Of a stretch of DNA of 64,000 nt, positions 37,066-45,840 are shown piece after piece. Position 1 is the first letter of the stretch, and the number at the start of each line of letters is the position of its first letter. This DNA comes from Rubrivirga sp046845755 (GTDB lineage: Bacteria > Bacteroidota > Rhodothermia > Rhodothermales > Rubricoccaceae). The notes beneath the pieces are model-generated. The model worked only from the letters and a program-made list of their open reading frames with translations, was not told the origin of the DNA and did not search any database. The DNA is taken from contig NZ_CP177357.1 in NCBI RefSeq assembly GCF_046845755.1, positions 1,736,001-1,800,000 on the forward strand, given 5' to 3'. A program made the position numbers and the translations under genes.

Positions 37066-38301
37066 GTGACAGCCGCTCCGCCCGTTTCTCGTCCGCCGCG
37101 CCTGCCCCGCTGGCGCCGCCGGCTGGGCCGGATTGCCCTCGCGCTCGCGCTCGTGGCCGGCGCCGTGGGGTGCTCGGTGGTGAGCGCTCTGGGCGAGGCA
37201 CCGGAGGGCGAGCGGCTAGAGCAGATCGAGCGGTCGCCGCAGTACCGCGACGGCCGGTTCCGCAACGCGCTCCCGACGGTGCTGGACGGCGCGTCCCTCG
37301 GTGTCTTCTGGGAGTACGTCACGGGCGGGAGTGACTACCGCGAGCCCGAAGAGGTCCTCCCGGTCTCCCAGCGTACGGCGGCCGACTTTGCCCAGGCGCC
37401 CGACGGCCTGCGCGTGACGTGGCTCGGGCATTCGACGCTGCTGGTCGAGTTGGAGGGCGCGCGCGTGCTCGTGGACCCCGTCTGGGGCGAGCGCGCGAGT
37501 CCAGCCTCGTGGTTCGGCCCGGCCCGCTTCAACACCCCGCCCCTCGCGCTCGACGACCTCCCGCCGCTCGACGCGGTCGCCATCTCGCACGACCACTACG
37601 ACCACCTCGACGTGGCCACGGTCCGCGCCCTCGCCGAGCGCGTGTTCCGATGGCTCGTCCCACTCGGCGTCGGGGCGCACCTCGAGGCGTGGGGCGTCGC
37701 GCCCGAGACCATCACCGAGCTTGATTGGTGGGGAGAGGCCGAGGTCGCGGGCGTTCGCGTGGTGAGCACGCCCGCGCGCCACTTCTCGGGCCGATCCCTC
37801 GCCCGCGACCGGACGTTGTGGACCGGCTGGGCCGTCGTCGGCGACTCGGCGCGGGTGTGGTACTCGGGCGACACCGCGCTCACGCCCGAGTTCGCCGAGG
37901 TCGGGCGCCGCCTCGGGCCGTTCGACGTGACCCTCGTGGAGTCCGGCGCCTACGACGCCGCGTGGGCCGACGTCCACCTCGGGCCAGAGCAGGCCGTCGC
38001 CGCGCACCGGATGGTGCAGGGCGGCACGGGCGGGCTCCTGGTACCGGTCCATTGGGGGCTCTTCGACCTCGCGCTCCACGGGTGGACCGAGCCCGCCGAG
38101 CGCGTCCGCCGAGCGGCCGCGGCTGCTGGCGTTGCCGTCGCTTTCCCGCGCCCCGGCGAGAGCGTCACGCCCACCGATTACCCAACCGAGCCGTGGTGGC
38201 CTGAGCTCCCTTGGGAAGCCGCGACAGAAGCCCCTGCGATCTCGACGGGGCTCCCCGACTCCGTCCTCGCCCTCGTCCCGCGCCCCGGCGCCCGTCCATG
38301 A
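37066..38301 (+). CDS. MBL-fold metallohydrolase lipoprotein (NAPE-PLD/UlaG-like)
   Basis: A 411-residue exported protein. The N-terminus is basic, with a hydrophobic segment and lipobox AGAVGC (C36). The metallo-beta-lactamase fold has H175-D-H177-Y-D179-H180 (ISHDHYDHLD), VTWLGHSTLLVELEG (118-132) and VWYSGDTALTPEF. This group includes N-acyl-phosphatidylethanolamine phospholipase D-like enzymes, so a lipid or phosphodiester substrate is possible. Start GTG 37066. Its stop overlaps the start of the next gene (ATGA). It is divergent from a MarR regulator. Confidence 0.88.
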   Translation: MTAAPPVSRPPRLPRWRRRLGRIALALALVAGAVGCSVVSALGEAPEGERLEQIERSPQYRDGRFRNALPTVLDGASLGVFWEYVTGGSDYREPEEVLPVSQRTAADFAQAPDGLRVTWLGHSTLLVELEGARVLVDPVWGERASPASWFGPARFNTPPLALDDLPPLDAVAISHDHYDHLDVATVRALAERVFRWLVPLGVGAHLEAWGVAPETITELDWWGEAEVAGVRVVSTPARHFSGRSLARDRTLWTGWAVVGDSARVWYSGDTALTPEFAEVGRRLGPFDVTLVESGAYDAAWADVHLGPEQAVAAHRMVQGGTGGLLVPVHWGLFDLALHGWTEPAERVRRAAAAAGVAVAFPRPGESVTPTDYPTEPWWPELPWEAATEAPAISTGLPDSVLALVPRPGARP

Positions 38302-38981
38302 CCGTCCTCCTCTTCGGCGCCACCGGCATGATCGGCCACGGCGCCCTGACCGCCGCCCTCCATGACGACCGCGTGACGCGGGTCGTCACCGTCGGCCGCC
38401 GCGCGACGGGCCGCGAGCACCCCAAGCTTGACGAGATCGTCCACACCGACCTGTCCGACCTCGGCCCGTTGGCGGACCGCCTGGCCCAGGCCGATGCCTG
38501 TCTGTTCTGCTTGGGCGTCTCGTCGGCGGGCATGAGCGAGGCCGACTATCGGGACGTCACCTACGACCTCACGCTGTCCGTGGCTCGCCAGCTCGCCGAG
38601 CGGAACCCGGCCATGACGTACGTCTACGTCTCGGGGCAGGGCACCGACCGCGGCGGCCGACAGATGTGGGCTCGCGTCAAGGGCGAGACCGAGGACGCCC
38701 TACTCGCGCTGCCTTTCCGGGCCGCGTATAACGCCCGCCCCGGCTTTATCCAGCCCGTCGGCGGGGCCGTCTCGCGGACGGCGCTGTACCGCGCGCTCTA
38801 CGCCGCGATGACCCCGCTCATGCCGGTCTTCCGGCGCGTGTTCGCGCGGCACTACCTCGACACCGACCAACTCGGCCGCGCGCTCGTCGAGGCGGGCGTG
38901 GTCGGGGCGCCGCAGGCGACCCTCGACGTCCCGGACCTCCAGGCGCTCGCGGCGCGTGCCGAGCGGCACGCTACCGCCTGA
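38298..38981 (+). CDS. NAD(P)-binding epimerase-like (atypical SDR) protein
   Basis: A 227-residue Rossmann protein. The dinucleotide motif FGATGMIGHG (6-15) is at the very N-terminus, with ACLFCLGVSSAGM, YVYVSGQGTDRGG and YNARPGFIQPVGG in the family order of HTATIP2/YwnB-type oxidoreductases. Its ATG overlaps the upstream stop, so it is translationally coupled to the MBL lipoprotein. The cyclase gene follows 2 bases later. Confidence 0.87.
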   Translation: MTVLLFGATGMIGHGALTAALHDDRVTRVVTVGRRATGREHPKLDEIVHTDLSDLGPLADRLAQADACLFCLGVSSAGMSEADYRDVTYDLTLSVARQLAERNPAMTYVYVSGQGTDRGGRQMWARVKGETEDALLALPFRAAYNARPGFIQPVGGAVSRTALYRALYAAMTPLMPVFRRVFARHYLDTDQLGRALVEAGVVGAPQATLDVPDLQALAARAERHATA

Positions 38982-38983
38982 CC

Positions 38984-40066
38984 GTGTCGCTCTCCCGCCT
39001 CCAACGGCAGACCGCCTGGACCGGCGCCCGCTACGTGCTCGGGTGGGTCCTGGTCGCGCTCGCCATGGCCCCCGCCTTCACGCCCGAGTGGAACACGCTC
39101 GACTGGGAGCTGGTGGTCGTCGGCGGGCTGGGCCTCGGTGTGATCGGCGCGGCGTTCGAGCTTGTCGCCATGCCCCGGTTCGCACGCGACGCCTCGCCGC
39201 TCCGGGCGGCGCTCGGGCGGACGGTGTTCTACGTCGCGGCGTGGATCGCCGTCGCGACCGCTCTCTTGGCGTGGAGCTTGGCCCGCTACGACGGACAGGG
39301 GCTCGCCGAGGGATTCGCCCGCCCCGAGGTCCAGGCCTATTTCCATGGGCCCCAGTTCTGGCTCGGCGTGGTCGTCCTGGTGGCGGCCTCGGCGGTCATG
39401 AACTTCGGCCGCGAGGTCCGGCTCGTGCTCGGGCCGTCGGCGCTCGCGGCCTTGTTTGTGGGCCGGTACCGCGTACCCGTCCGCGAGGAGCGGGCGTTCC
39501 TGTTTCTCGACCTCACCGACTCGACCGGCATCGCCCAGCGGCTCGGGCCGGCCGAGTACCACGCGTTCAAGAACGACTTTTTCCGAGACGTCGCCGCGCC
39601 GATTCTGGCGACGGGCGGGCAGATAACCCAGTACGTCGGCGACGAGGTCGTGGTCACGTGGCGGGTGAAAAACGGGCGGCTGGCGCGGCACCCAGCCGAG
39701 ACGGTCCTGCTCCTGGACGAGGCCGTCGCCGCGCGCGCCGACCGCTACCGCGACCGCTACGGCGAGGTCCCGCGCTACAAGGCGGGCTTGCACGCGGGCG
39801 TCGTCGTCACGGCCGAGGTGGGGACGCTCAAGAAGGACCTTGTCCACACCGGCGACGCCGTCAACGTGGCGGCCCGCGTCGAGGGGCAGTGCCACGCGCT
39901 GGGCGCACGGCTCTTGGCGTCGGAGGCCGCGCTCGGGCTCGCGCCCCTCCCGGCCGGAATGGAGTCCGAGGAGGTCGGGGCGGTCGAGCTCCGCGGCCGG
40001 GCCGGGGCCGTTCGGCTGTTCCGGCTCCTGCCGCTCGACGCGGCACCAGCCGCCGGGACCGCGTAG
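38984..40066 (+). CDS. Membrane-bound class III adenylate/guanylate cyclase
   Basis: A 360-residue protein with four N-terminal membrane helices (about 17-158) and a cytoplasmic class III cyclase domain (about 168-310). Metal-binding aspartates are D176 (FLFLDLTDSTG) and D220 (QYVGDEVVVTW). Transition-state residues are N294 and R298 (HTGDAVNVAARVEG). The KKDLVHTGD form resembles Bacteroidota cyclases of the REI-x-F-x-GDVLN kind, so nucleotide specificity is not predictable. Short C-terminal extension to 360. The start GTG is 2 bases after the upstream stop. A remnant paralogue lies at 45555-45801. Confidence 0.88.
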   Translation: MSLSRLQRQTAWTGARYVLGWVLVALAMAPAFTPEWNTLDWELVVVGGLGLGVIGAAFELVAMPRFARDASPLRAALGRTVFYVAAWIAVATALLAWSLARYDGQGLAEGFARPEVQAYFHGPQFWLGVVVLVAASAVMNFGREVRLVLGPSALAALFVGRYRVPVREERAFLFLDLTDSTGIAQRLGPAEYHAFKNDFFRDVAAPILATGGQITQYVGDEVVVTWRVKNGRLARHPAETVLLLDEAVAARADRYRDRYGEVPRYKAGLHAGVVVTAEVGTLKKDLVHTGDAVNVAARVEGQCHALGARLLASEAALGLAPLPAGMESEEVGAVELRGRAGAVRLFRLLPLDAAPAAGTA

Positions 40067-40118
40067 GCCCCGGCGGAGGACGGCGGCGAGGTGGGCGGTA
40101 CGCCGGGACGCCCCCGCC

Positions 40119-40712
40119 TTACGCGAGCTTGTCCGTGAACCGAACGAGCCGGCGCGCCTGGTGCCGGATGGCCTCGGCCGTCTCGGCGTCCACGTCCGGG
40201 CCGGTGGCCGTCACGCTCGCGCCGTAGGGGTTGCCGCCCGAGGCGAAGACCGAGTCGCCGGTGTAGCCCGGGGGCACGAGGACGCAGCCCCAGTGCATGG
40301 CCGTGACGTACAACGTGTGGAGCGTGGTCTCCTGCCCGCCGTGGACGTTCTGGGCGCTCGTCATGGCCGTGAACGTCTTGTCGGCGAGGGCGCCCTTCTG
40401 CCACAGCGGCCCGAGCGTGTCGATAAACGAGCGCATCTGGCTCGCCGCGCCGCCAAAGCGCGTGGGCGACGAGAACAGGTAGCCGTCGGCCCACTCCATG
40501 TCGTCGGCGGAGGCGGTGGGGATGTCGGTCATCCGCTCCTGCTGGGCCTTCCACGCTTGTTGTGCCTCGACGACCTCGGCGGGCGCCGTCTCGCGGACCT
40601 GGCGGAGGCGGACCTCGGCGCCGGCCTCGCGGGCGGCCTCGGCGGCGATCTCGGCCATGGCGTGGTTGTGGCCGTAGGTGGTGTAGAAGACGACGGTGAT
40701 CTTGGCGGGCAT
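40119..40712 (-). CDS. wrbA: NAD(P)H:quinone oxidoreductase WrbA
   Basis: A 197-residue FMN flavodoxin-like enzyme that reduces quinones by two electrons, protecting against redox cycling. It shows the FMN phosphate loop FYTTYGHNHAMAE, the SPTRFGGAASQMRSFIDTLG segment and FTAMTSAQNVHGGQETTLHT. It is divergent from a MarR regulator with 104 bases between starts, containing a palindrome. This suggests control by that regulator. Confidence 0.95.
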   Translation of the reverse strand: MPAKITVVFYTTYGHNHAMAEIAAEAAREAGAEVRLRQVRETAPAEVVEAQQAWKAQQERMTDIPTASADDMEWADGYLFSSPTRFGGAASQMRSFIDTLGPLWQKGALADKTFTAMTSAQNVHGGQETTLHTLYVTAMHWGCVLVPPGYTGDSVFASGGNPYGASVTATGPDVDAETAEAIRHQARRLVRFTDKLA

Positions 40713-40795
40713 GGCAAAGGGGACGGTGGAGTCAGGAGCGATCGCCGGCTCACGGGAGCGGGAACCGGCGGTCGGGCTCGGGGTTGATGTCGACA

Positions 40796-40809
40796 GTTTA
40801 GCCCTGAAC
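40796..40809. promoter_or_regulatory. Palindromic operator before the second marR gene
   Basis: GTTTA-GCCC-TGAAC (40796-40809) is an imperfect inverted repeat (one mismatch) ending 1 base before the GTG at 40811 and 7 before the ATG at 40817. The same arms and 4-base spacer recur at 41275-41288 before the DoxX gene. Probable autoregulatory MarR site in the wrbA-marR divergent region. Confidence 0.55.
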
Positions 40810-40816
40810 AGTGACG

Positions 40817-41254
40817 ATGTTCCCCCTCTTCCGCCGCCGCCAGCGCGACGCCGCCCTCCTCACGTGGGTCCGGCTCGTGCGTGTCGTCAAGAAGGCCCGC
40901 CGCCACATCGCGGGCCCGATCGAGGCGGCCGGCCTCAGCGGCGGCCAGTTCGACGTGCTCGTCGAGGCCGGCGTCCACGACGGGACGAGCCAGCAGGACT
41001 GCGCCGACCGCCTGGGCGTGACGAAGGGGAACGTCTCGCAGCACGTGCACCGGCTCGAGGCCCGCGGCCTCCTGCGCCGCGACGCCGACGGCCGCGCGTA
41101 CGCGCTCCACCTCACGTCCCAAGGGCTCGCCGTCATGGACCGCGTGCTCCGGGACCACGACGCGGGCGTCCACACCGTCCTCGGCGCCCTCACCGACGCC
41201 GAACTCCAGCAGCTCAGCGCCCTCCTCCGCAAGATCGACCAGGCGCTCGACTGA
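40817..41254 (+). CDS. MarR-family transcriptional regulator
   Basis: A 145-residue winged-helix regulator starting MFPLFRRRQRDAALL. The recognition region is SQQDCADRLGVTKGNVSQHV and the wing LRRDADGRAYALHLTSQG. An alternative GTG start at 40811 adds two residues. It is divergent from wrbA and 43 bases upstream of a DoxX gene, with matching palindromes before both its own start and the DoxX start. Likely a redox- or quinone-responsive repressor of wrbA, itself and doxX (inference). Confidence 0.92.
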   Translation: MFPLFRRRQRDAALLTWVRLVRVVKKARRHIAGPIEAAGLSGGQFDVLVEAGVHDGTSQQDCADRLGVTKGNVSQHVHRLEARGLLRRDADGRAYALHLTSQGLAVMDRVLRDHDAGVHTVLGALTDAELQQLSALLRKIDQALD

Positions 41255-41273
41255 TCCCCTTTTTTCCCTCAAC

Positions 41274-41289
41274 GGTTTACTCCTAAACC
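41274..41289. promoter_or_regulatory. Palindromic operator before the DoxX gene
   Basis: GGTTTA-CTCC-TAAACC (41274-41289) is a perfect 16-bp inverted repeat ending 8 bases before the DoxX start. The core GTTTA-N4-TAAAC matches the site at 40796-40809. Probable binding site of the adjacent MarR. Confidence 0.6.
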
Positions 41290-41297
41290 CTGACCCC

Positions 41298-41663
41298 ATG
41301 AACCTCGCTCTCTGGGCCGCCCAGGCCTTGCTCGCCCTCGTCTTCGCCGCCGCCGGCGCCATGAAGCTGACCCGTCCCCCCGCCGACGTCCGCGCGTCGA
41401 TCCCCGCCGTCGCCGGCTTTGGCGACGGCACCCTCCGCCTGATCGGTCTCCTCGAGGTGCTCGGGGCCCTCGGCGTCGTGCTCCCGTGGGCGCTCGGCGT
41501 GGCCCCGTGGCTGACGCCCCTCGCCGCGCTCGGTCTCGGGGCCACGATGGTAGGCGCCGCGATCACCCACCTCCGCCGCGGCGAGTGGTCGAGCGTGGCG
41601 ATGAACGCCGTCCTGCTGGGCCTCGCGCTGTTTGTCGCGTGGGGCCGCTGGGCCGCGCTCTAG
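41298..41663 (+). CDS. DoxX family membrane protein
   Basis: A 121-residue four-helix membrane protein of the DoxX/DoxD-like group (WAAQALLALVFAAAGAMKLT, LIGLLEVLGALGVVLPWAL, LAALGLGATMVGAAITHLRRGEW, MNAVLLGLALFVAW). DoxX-type proteins are membrane parts of thiosulfate/quinone or redox-stress complexes. It is controlled by the MarR site just before its start (inference) and followed by pirin 48 bases later. Confidence 0.88.
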   Translation: MNLALWAAQALLALVFAAAGAMKLTRPPADVRASIPAVAGFGDGTLRLIGLLEVLGALGVVLPWALGVAPWLTPLAALGLGATMVGAAITHLRRGEWSSVAMNAVLLGLALFVAWGRWAAL

Positions 41664-41711
41664 CCCTTCGGAGCTCCCGTTCTCACCTCTCTCTCGTCCC
41701 CCCTAATCGGT

Positions 41712-42611
41712 ATGAACGCCTCTTCGCACGCCTCCCCCACGAAGGTCGTCCTTGACGTCCTGACCACCGAGGGCCCGCACTGGGTCGGCGACGGGTTCCC
41801 CGTCCGCTCACTGTTCTCGTACCTCGACAAGCGGCACGACTTGAGTCCCTTCCTCCTCCTCGACCACGCTGGGCCGGAGCACTTCGAGCCCACGGACAGG
41901 AGGCGGGGGGTCGGGAAGCACCCGCACCGCGGGTTCGAGACCGTCTCCATCGTCTACGACGGGGAGGCCGAGCACCGCGACTCGACGGGCGCCGGCGGTA
42001 CGATCGGCCCGGGCGACGTGCAGTGGATGACGGCCGGCTCAGGGATCCTCCACAGCGAGCGCCACTCCCCAACGTTCGCCCAGCGAGGCGGGACGTTCGA
42101 GATGGTCCAACTCTGGGTAAACCTGCCGGCCGCGCACAAGATGACGGCCCCCGCCTACCAGCGGATCGAGCGGGAGGCCATCCCCGTCGTCCCGTTGCCG
42201 GATCGGGGCGGAGAGCTCCGCGTCATCGCCGGGGCGTTCGGAGCACACGAGGGGCCGGCGCGGACGTTCAGCCCGATCGACGTCTGGGACCTCCGCCTCG
42301 ACGCGGGCGGGCGGGCATCGCTGGACTTCGAGGCGGGTCGGACGGCCCTCCTGGCCGTGCTCCGAGGGACCGTGACGATGGGCGACACGCCCATCGGCGG
42401 GGGCCAGGTCGGCGTCCTCGACCGGGGCGCGGGCCGAGCGGTCCTCACGTCAGAGGGCGGGGCCCGGGTGTTGGTCCTGAGCGGCGAGCCCCTCGGCGAC
42501 CCGGTCGTCGGGCACGGCCCGTTCGTGATGACGAGTCGGGCCGAGATCGAGCAGGCCGTCCGGGACCTGGAGGCGGGGCGGTTCGTCCGGGAACCGGAGG
42601 CGAGCCGCTGA
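41712..42611 (+). CDS. Pirin family protein
   Basis: A 299-residue bicupin. The iron ligands are in exact family spacing: H70, H72 (GKHPHRGFETVS), H114 and E116 (SGILHSER). Bacterial pirins bind Fe and some have quercetinase or redox-sensing roles. The C-terminal cupin (about 180-299) is partly degenerate, as usual. Gene order marR-doxX-pirin suggests one redox-response unit. Glycine codons are GGG-rich compared with neighbours. Confidence 0.92.
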   Translation: MNASSHASPTKVVLDVLTTEGPHWVGDGFPVRSLFSYLDKRHDLSPFLLLDHAGPEHFEPTDRRRGVGKHPHRGFETVSIVYDGEAEHRDSTGAGGTIGPGDVQWMTAGSGILHSERHSPTFAQRGGTFEMVQLWVNLPAAHKMTAPAYQRIEREAIPVVPLPDRGGELRVIAGAFGAHEGPARTFSPIDVWDLRLDAGGRASLDFEAGRTALLAVLRGTVTMGDTPIGGGQVGVLDRGAGRAVLTSEGGARVLVLSGEPLGDPVVGHGPFVMTSRAEIEQAVRDLEAGRFVREPEASR

Positions 42612-42775
42612 CCGCCCGGCGCGTTTCCCGAGCCACGGGCCTCGCCTTCGACGGCCTGCCCGTTGCGCCGCCCCCTTGACGCCCTCTGGGAGCCCCCGGC
42701 CCCACGACCGCGACTCCCAATTGGCATCCATAGCCGCGCTCATCTCCCACCCGACCGTCCTCTCCACGCCTCCCC

Positions 42776-44215
42776 ATGGACCCGCTCCTTCTCGCGCTCG
42801 CCGCCGCCCTCACCCTCGCCCTGAGCGTCTGGGTCGTCCGGGCCCGTCGTCGTCCCGTCCCGCCCCCCGACGGCGCCATGCGCGTGGTCTGCGTCGGGGC
42901 CGGGTTCGGCGGGCTCCGGCTGGCCCAGGAGCTCGACGGCGAGCCCGTCGAGATCACGCTCGTCGACCGCAACAACTACCACCTCTTCCAGCCGCTGCTG
43001 TACCAAGTCGCCACGGCGGCGCTGGAGGCCGAGGAGATCGCCCACGCCGTCCGCGGCGTGTTCCACGGCCAGGGCAACGTCCGCTTCCGGATGGCCCAGG
43101 CGACGGGCGTGGACTGGGACGCGCGCGAGCTGCTGACGGCCCAAGGCGAGCCGGTCCCGTTCGACCGGCTCGTGATCGCGGCGGGCGCCGAGACGGCCTC
43201 GTTCGGCGTGCCGGGCGTGGACGACTACGCGTTCGGGCTCAAGCATTTGGAGGAGGCGGTTGCCCTCCGAAGCCACGTGATCCGGCGCTTCGAGCGGGCC
43301 ACGCTCGACCCGGCGGAGATCGACCGCGGCGCGTTGACGTTCGTCGTCGTCGGCGGTGGGCCGACCGGCGTCGAGATGTCGGTCGCGCTGACCGAGCTGT
43401 TCTCGAAGGTGCTCCGCGACGACTTCCCCGACCTCGACGTGGGCCGCGCCCGCGTGATTCTAGCCGAGGCCGGCGACGGCGTGCTCACGGCCTACGACCG
43501 CGACCTCCAGCAGTACGCGCTCCGCCAGGTCCGCCAGCGCGGCGTGGACGTCCGGCTGGGGGCGGCCGTCGAGCGCGTCGAGGGCGTCGGTGGGCAGGCG
43601 ACGGTCGTGACGATCGACGGCGAGCGCATCCCGGCCCAGACCGTCCTGTGGGCGGCGGGGGTCAAGGCGGCCGGGCTGGCGGAGATGCTGGGCGCGGCGA
43701 CGGGGCGGGGCGGGCGGATCACGGTCGGCCCCGACTTGTCGGTCCCGGGGCACGCCGGGGTCTACGCCGTCGGCGACATCGCGGCCGGGCCGGAGGCGCT
43801 CCCCCAGCTCGCGCCCGTCGCCCAGCAGCAGGCCCGCTACGTCGCCCGGAGGCTGGCGGCCGAGGCGAGGGGCGAGGCCCCGGACGACCGGCCCTTCCGC
43901 TACGTCGACAAGGGGACGATGGCGACCATCGGGCGCGGCGCGGCCGTCGCCGAGGTGCCCGGCGGGATCAAGCTGACCGGGTTCGTCGCGTGGCAGGCGT
44001 GGGCGTGGCTCCACCTCGCGCTCTTGGTCGGGTTCCGGAATCGGGCCAATGTCTACGTCAACTGGGTCTACAACTACCTCACCTACGACCGCTCGGCGCG
44101 CCTGGTCCTGGACCGCGAGCGGATCGCGGGGCTCCTCGACCGCATCGACAGCGCGCCGCCGGTCCGTCCGGCGGAGGCCCCGCCGTCCGTCCCCTCGACC
44201 CCGCCGAGCCCGTGA
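42776..44215 (+). CDS. Type II NADH dehydrogenase (NDH-2)-like oxidoreductase
   Basis: A 479-residue FAD/NAD(P) oxidoreductase. An N-terminal hydrophobic helix (LLLALAAALTLALSVWVV, 4-21) anchors it. The FAD motif is VCVGAGFGGLRL (38-49), then NNYHLFQPLLYQVAT (66-80), the NDH-2 signature. The NADH-binding motif VVGGGPTGVEMSVALTELF and the second FAD element VYAVGDIAAGPE follow. It passes electrons from NADH to quinone without proton pumping. An unusual N-terminal helix precedes the FAD domain, whereas most NDH-2 anchor at the C-terminus. It is 164 bases after pirin. Confidence 0.93.
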   Translation: MDPLLLALAAALTLALSVWVVRARRRPVPPPDGAMRVVCVGAGFGGLRLAQELDGEPVEITLVDRNNYHLFQPLLYQVATAALEAEEIAHAVRGVFHGQGNVRFRMAQATGVDWDARELLTAQGEPVPFDRLVIAAGAETASFGVPGVDDYAFGLKHLEEAVALRSHVIRRFERATLDPAEIDRGALTFVVVGGGPTGVEMSVALTELFSKVLRDDFPDLDVGRARVILAEAGDGVLTAYDRDLQQYALRQVRQRGVDVRLGAAVERVEGVGGQATVVTIDGERIPAQTVLWAAGVKAAGLAEMLGAATGRGGRITVGPDLSVPGHAGVYAVGDIAAGPEALPQLAPVAQQQARYVARRLAAEARGEAPDDRPFRYVDKGTMATIGRGAAVAEVPGGIKLTGFVAWQAWAWLHLALLVGFRNRANVYVNWVYNYLTYDRSARLVLDRERIAGLLDRIDSAPPVRPAEAPPSVPSTPPSP

Positions 44216-44551
44216 CCCTCTGCCCCACCCTCGCCCTATCCGTCTCCGGCTGCGGCTCGCTCCGGTCCGTCCGGGGCACCACGCTCGTGATCGGGATCGA
44301 CGGCGTCGGCGCGGAGCCGGCGAGCGACGCGCGGCGGCGGGCGAGTCGCTCGCGCTCGCGCCGAGGGATCAAGGGGCGCGTCGGTCGCACCGGGGCACGG
44401 GGTCAGCGGGTGGCCCTCCGAGGATACCGCCGGCGCCCTCACCGTTTCCGTTGAGGGACCCGCGCGGCTCGCCCTGTCCGCCAGCAGCGCGTTGGAGCGG
44501 ACAGGGCGGCGGTCAGGGAGGCCTGGCGCTATGGGCGCTCGTCCACCTCCC
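44216..44551. other. 336-base region between convergent genes, with a hairpin
   Basis: No convincing gene is present; open frames here are arginine/serine-rich shadows. The only structure seen is a perfect 12-bp inverted repeat, CGCCCTGTCCGC (44470-44481) and GCGGACAGGGCG (44497-44508), with a 15-base loop, between the NDH-2 and SDR stops. It has no U tract and probably ends both transcripts or stabilises their ends. Confidence 0.55.
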
Positions 44552-45310
44552 TCACACCGCGGTGTAGCCTCCGTCGACCAGGTAGTACCCGCCCGTGATG
44601 AACGAGGCGTCGTCCGAGAGCAGGAAGCACGCTAGGGGAGCGACCTCGTCCGGGCGGCCAAGCCGTCCCAGGGGGTGGCGGGCGACGAGCCCTGCGCGCG
44701 CGTCCTCCGGGAGGCCCGCCAACAACGGGGTCTCGATGTAGGCCGGCCCGACGCAGTTGACCCGGAGGCCCGCCGACCCGTACTCCGCGGCCGCGTTCTT
44801 CGTCAACCCGACGACTCCGTGCTTGGCGGCGGTGTAGGCGCCGTTGCCGATGGCCGCGACCGTCCCGTGGATCGAGGCCATGTTGACGATGGCGCACTGC
44901 GCCGGCCCCGCCTCGAGCATCGCGGGGATCTGGTAGCGCATCCCGTACAGAACACCGTTCAGGTTGATGTCGATGACGCGCTGCCAGTCGGCGAGGTCCG
45001 TCTCGCCCGCCGGAGCCTGCGCGCCGCCGATGCCCGCGTTGTTGACGGCGTAGTGGAGGGCGCCGTACGTGTCCACGGCGTGGCTCACGACCCTCTCGGA
45101 GTCCTCGGGCACGGCGGTGTCCTGCTTGATGGCGCTCGCCACGCCACCGGCGTCCACGATCTCGCCCGCGACTCGCTGGGCGGACGCGAGGTCGATGTCG
45201 GTCAGCACCACGTTGCTGCCCTTCGCTGCCAGCGCCTTCCCGATGGCCTCTCCAAGCCCCGAGCCTCCGCCTGTGACGAGTGCGGTCTTGCCGCTGAATG
45301 AGGAGTCCAT
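44552..45310 (-). CDS. Short-chain dehydrogenase/reductase (classical SDR)
   Basis: A 252-residue cytoplasmic oxidoreductase. The NAD(P) motif is TGGGSGLG (13-20), NNAG (90-93), and the catalytic residues S146, Y159 and K163 (GAYTAAKHG). D38 after the second strand (LTDIDL) suggests NAD(H) preference. Substrate unknown; the family resembles glucose/3-oxoacyl-type reductases. It stands alone, downstream of nothing on its strand, and next to the chimeric pseudogene. Confidence 0.92.
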   Translation of the reverse strand: MDSSFSGKTALVTGGGSGLGEAIGKALAAKGSNVVLTDIDLASAQRVAGEIVDAGGVASAIKQDTAVPEDSERVVSHAVDTYGALHYAVNNAGIGGAQAPAGETDLADWQRVIDINLNGVLYGMRYQIPAMLEAGPAQCAIVNMASIHGTVAAIGNGAYTAAKHGVVGLTKNAAAEYGSAGLRVNCVGPAYIETPLLAGLPEDARAGLVARHPLGRLGRPDEVAPLACFLLSDDASFITGGYYLVDGGYTAV

Positions 45311-45408
45311 GGTTCGCCTTCTGGGGTGCTGGATGGGGGAGGAAAGCGCCGAGGCCGCCTACGCGCTCCCGCCGTGCCTCAGGGGTCGCAATGTAGACCC
45401 CTGGATGA

Positions 45409-45801
45409 ACAGAACTCGTCCGCGAAGGTGGCGAGGCGTTCGTGGCGGACTTCGAGCGGACGGCTCGGGAGGATCCCGGCAAGCGCGTCGACATCGAACG
45501 CGCCATCGCCGAGGGCGACTACGCGGTGCTCCACTGCCGCCAGACGTGGCCGGGGGTGCGGGGCTCAGCGTCGGCGTGCTCGGCGCTCTGTTCCAGCTCG
45601 TCGCTACGCCCGGACTCGCGCACCAATCTGGTCGCCCGGGTCGAGGGCCTGTGCTACGCGTTGGGCGCGCGGCTGCTCGCGTCGGAGGCCGCGCTCGGGC
45701 TCGTGCCGCTCCCCGCCGGCCTGGAAGCCGAGGAGGCCGGGGCCGTCCGGCTGTTCCGGCTTCTGCCGCTGGCCCCTACCCCTGCCCGCGAGGCGGATTG
45801 A
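45409..45801 (+). pseudogene. Chimeric remnant of a SnoaL-like gene and a cyclase paralogue
   Basis: Three blocks can be read. From 45409 (frame 1) EAFVADFERTAREDPGKRVD and YAVLHCRQTWPG match the middle of SnoaL/NTF2-like proteins, but the N-terminus is missing (in-frame stop at 45406-45408). From about 45555 in another frame, LSVGVLGALFQLVATPGLA parallels residues 50-69 of the cyclase at 38984. From about 45622 (frame 1 again) VARVEGLCYALGARLLASEA runs on to a C-terminus like cyclase residues 294-355. About 220 cyclase residues, including the catalytic core, are gone. No intact product is possible. Confidence 0.8.
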
Positions 45802-45840
45802 GGGCACGTCGGACCACGATCCTGGGCCGTCCCAACGGAC

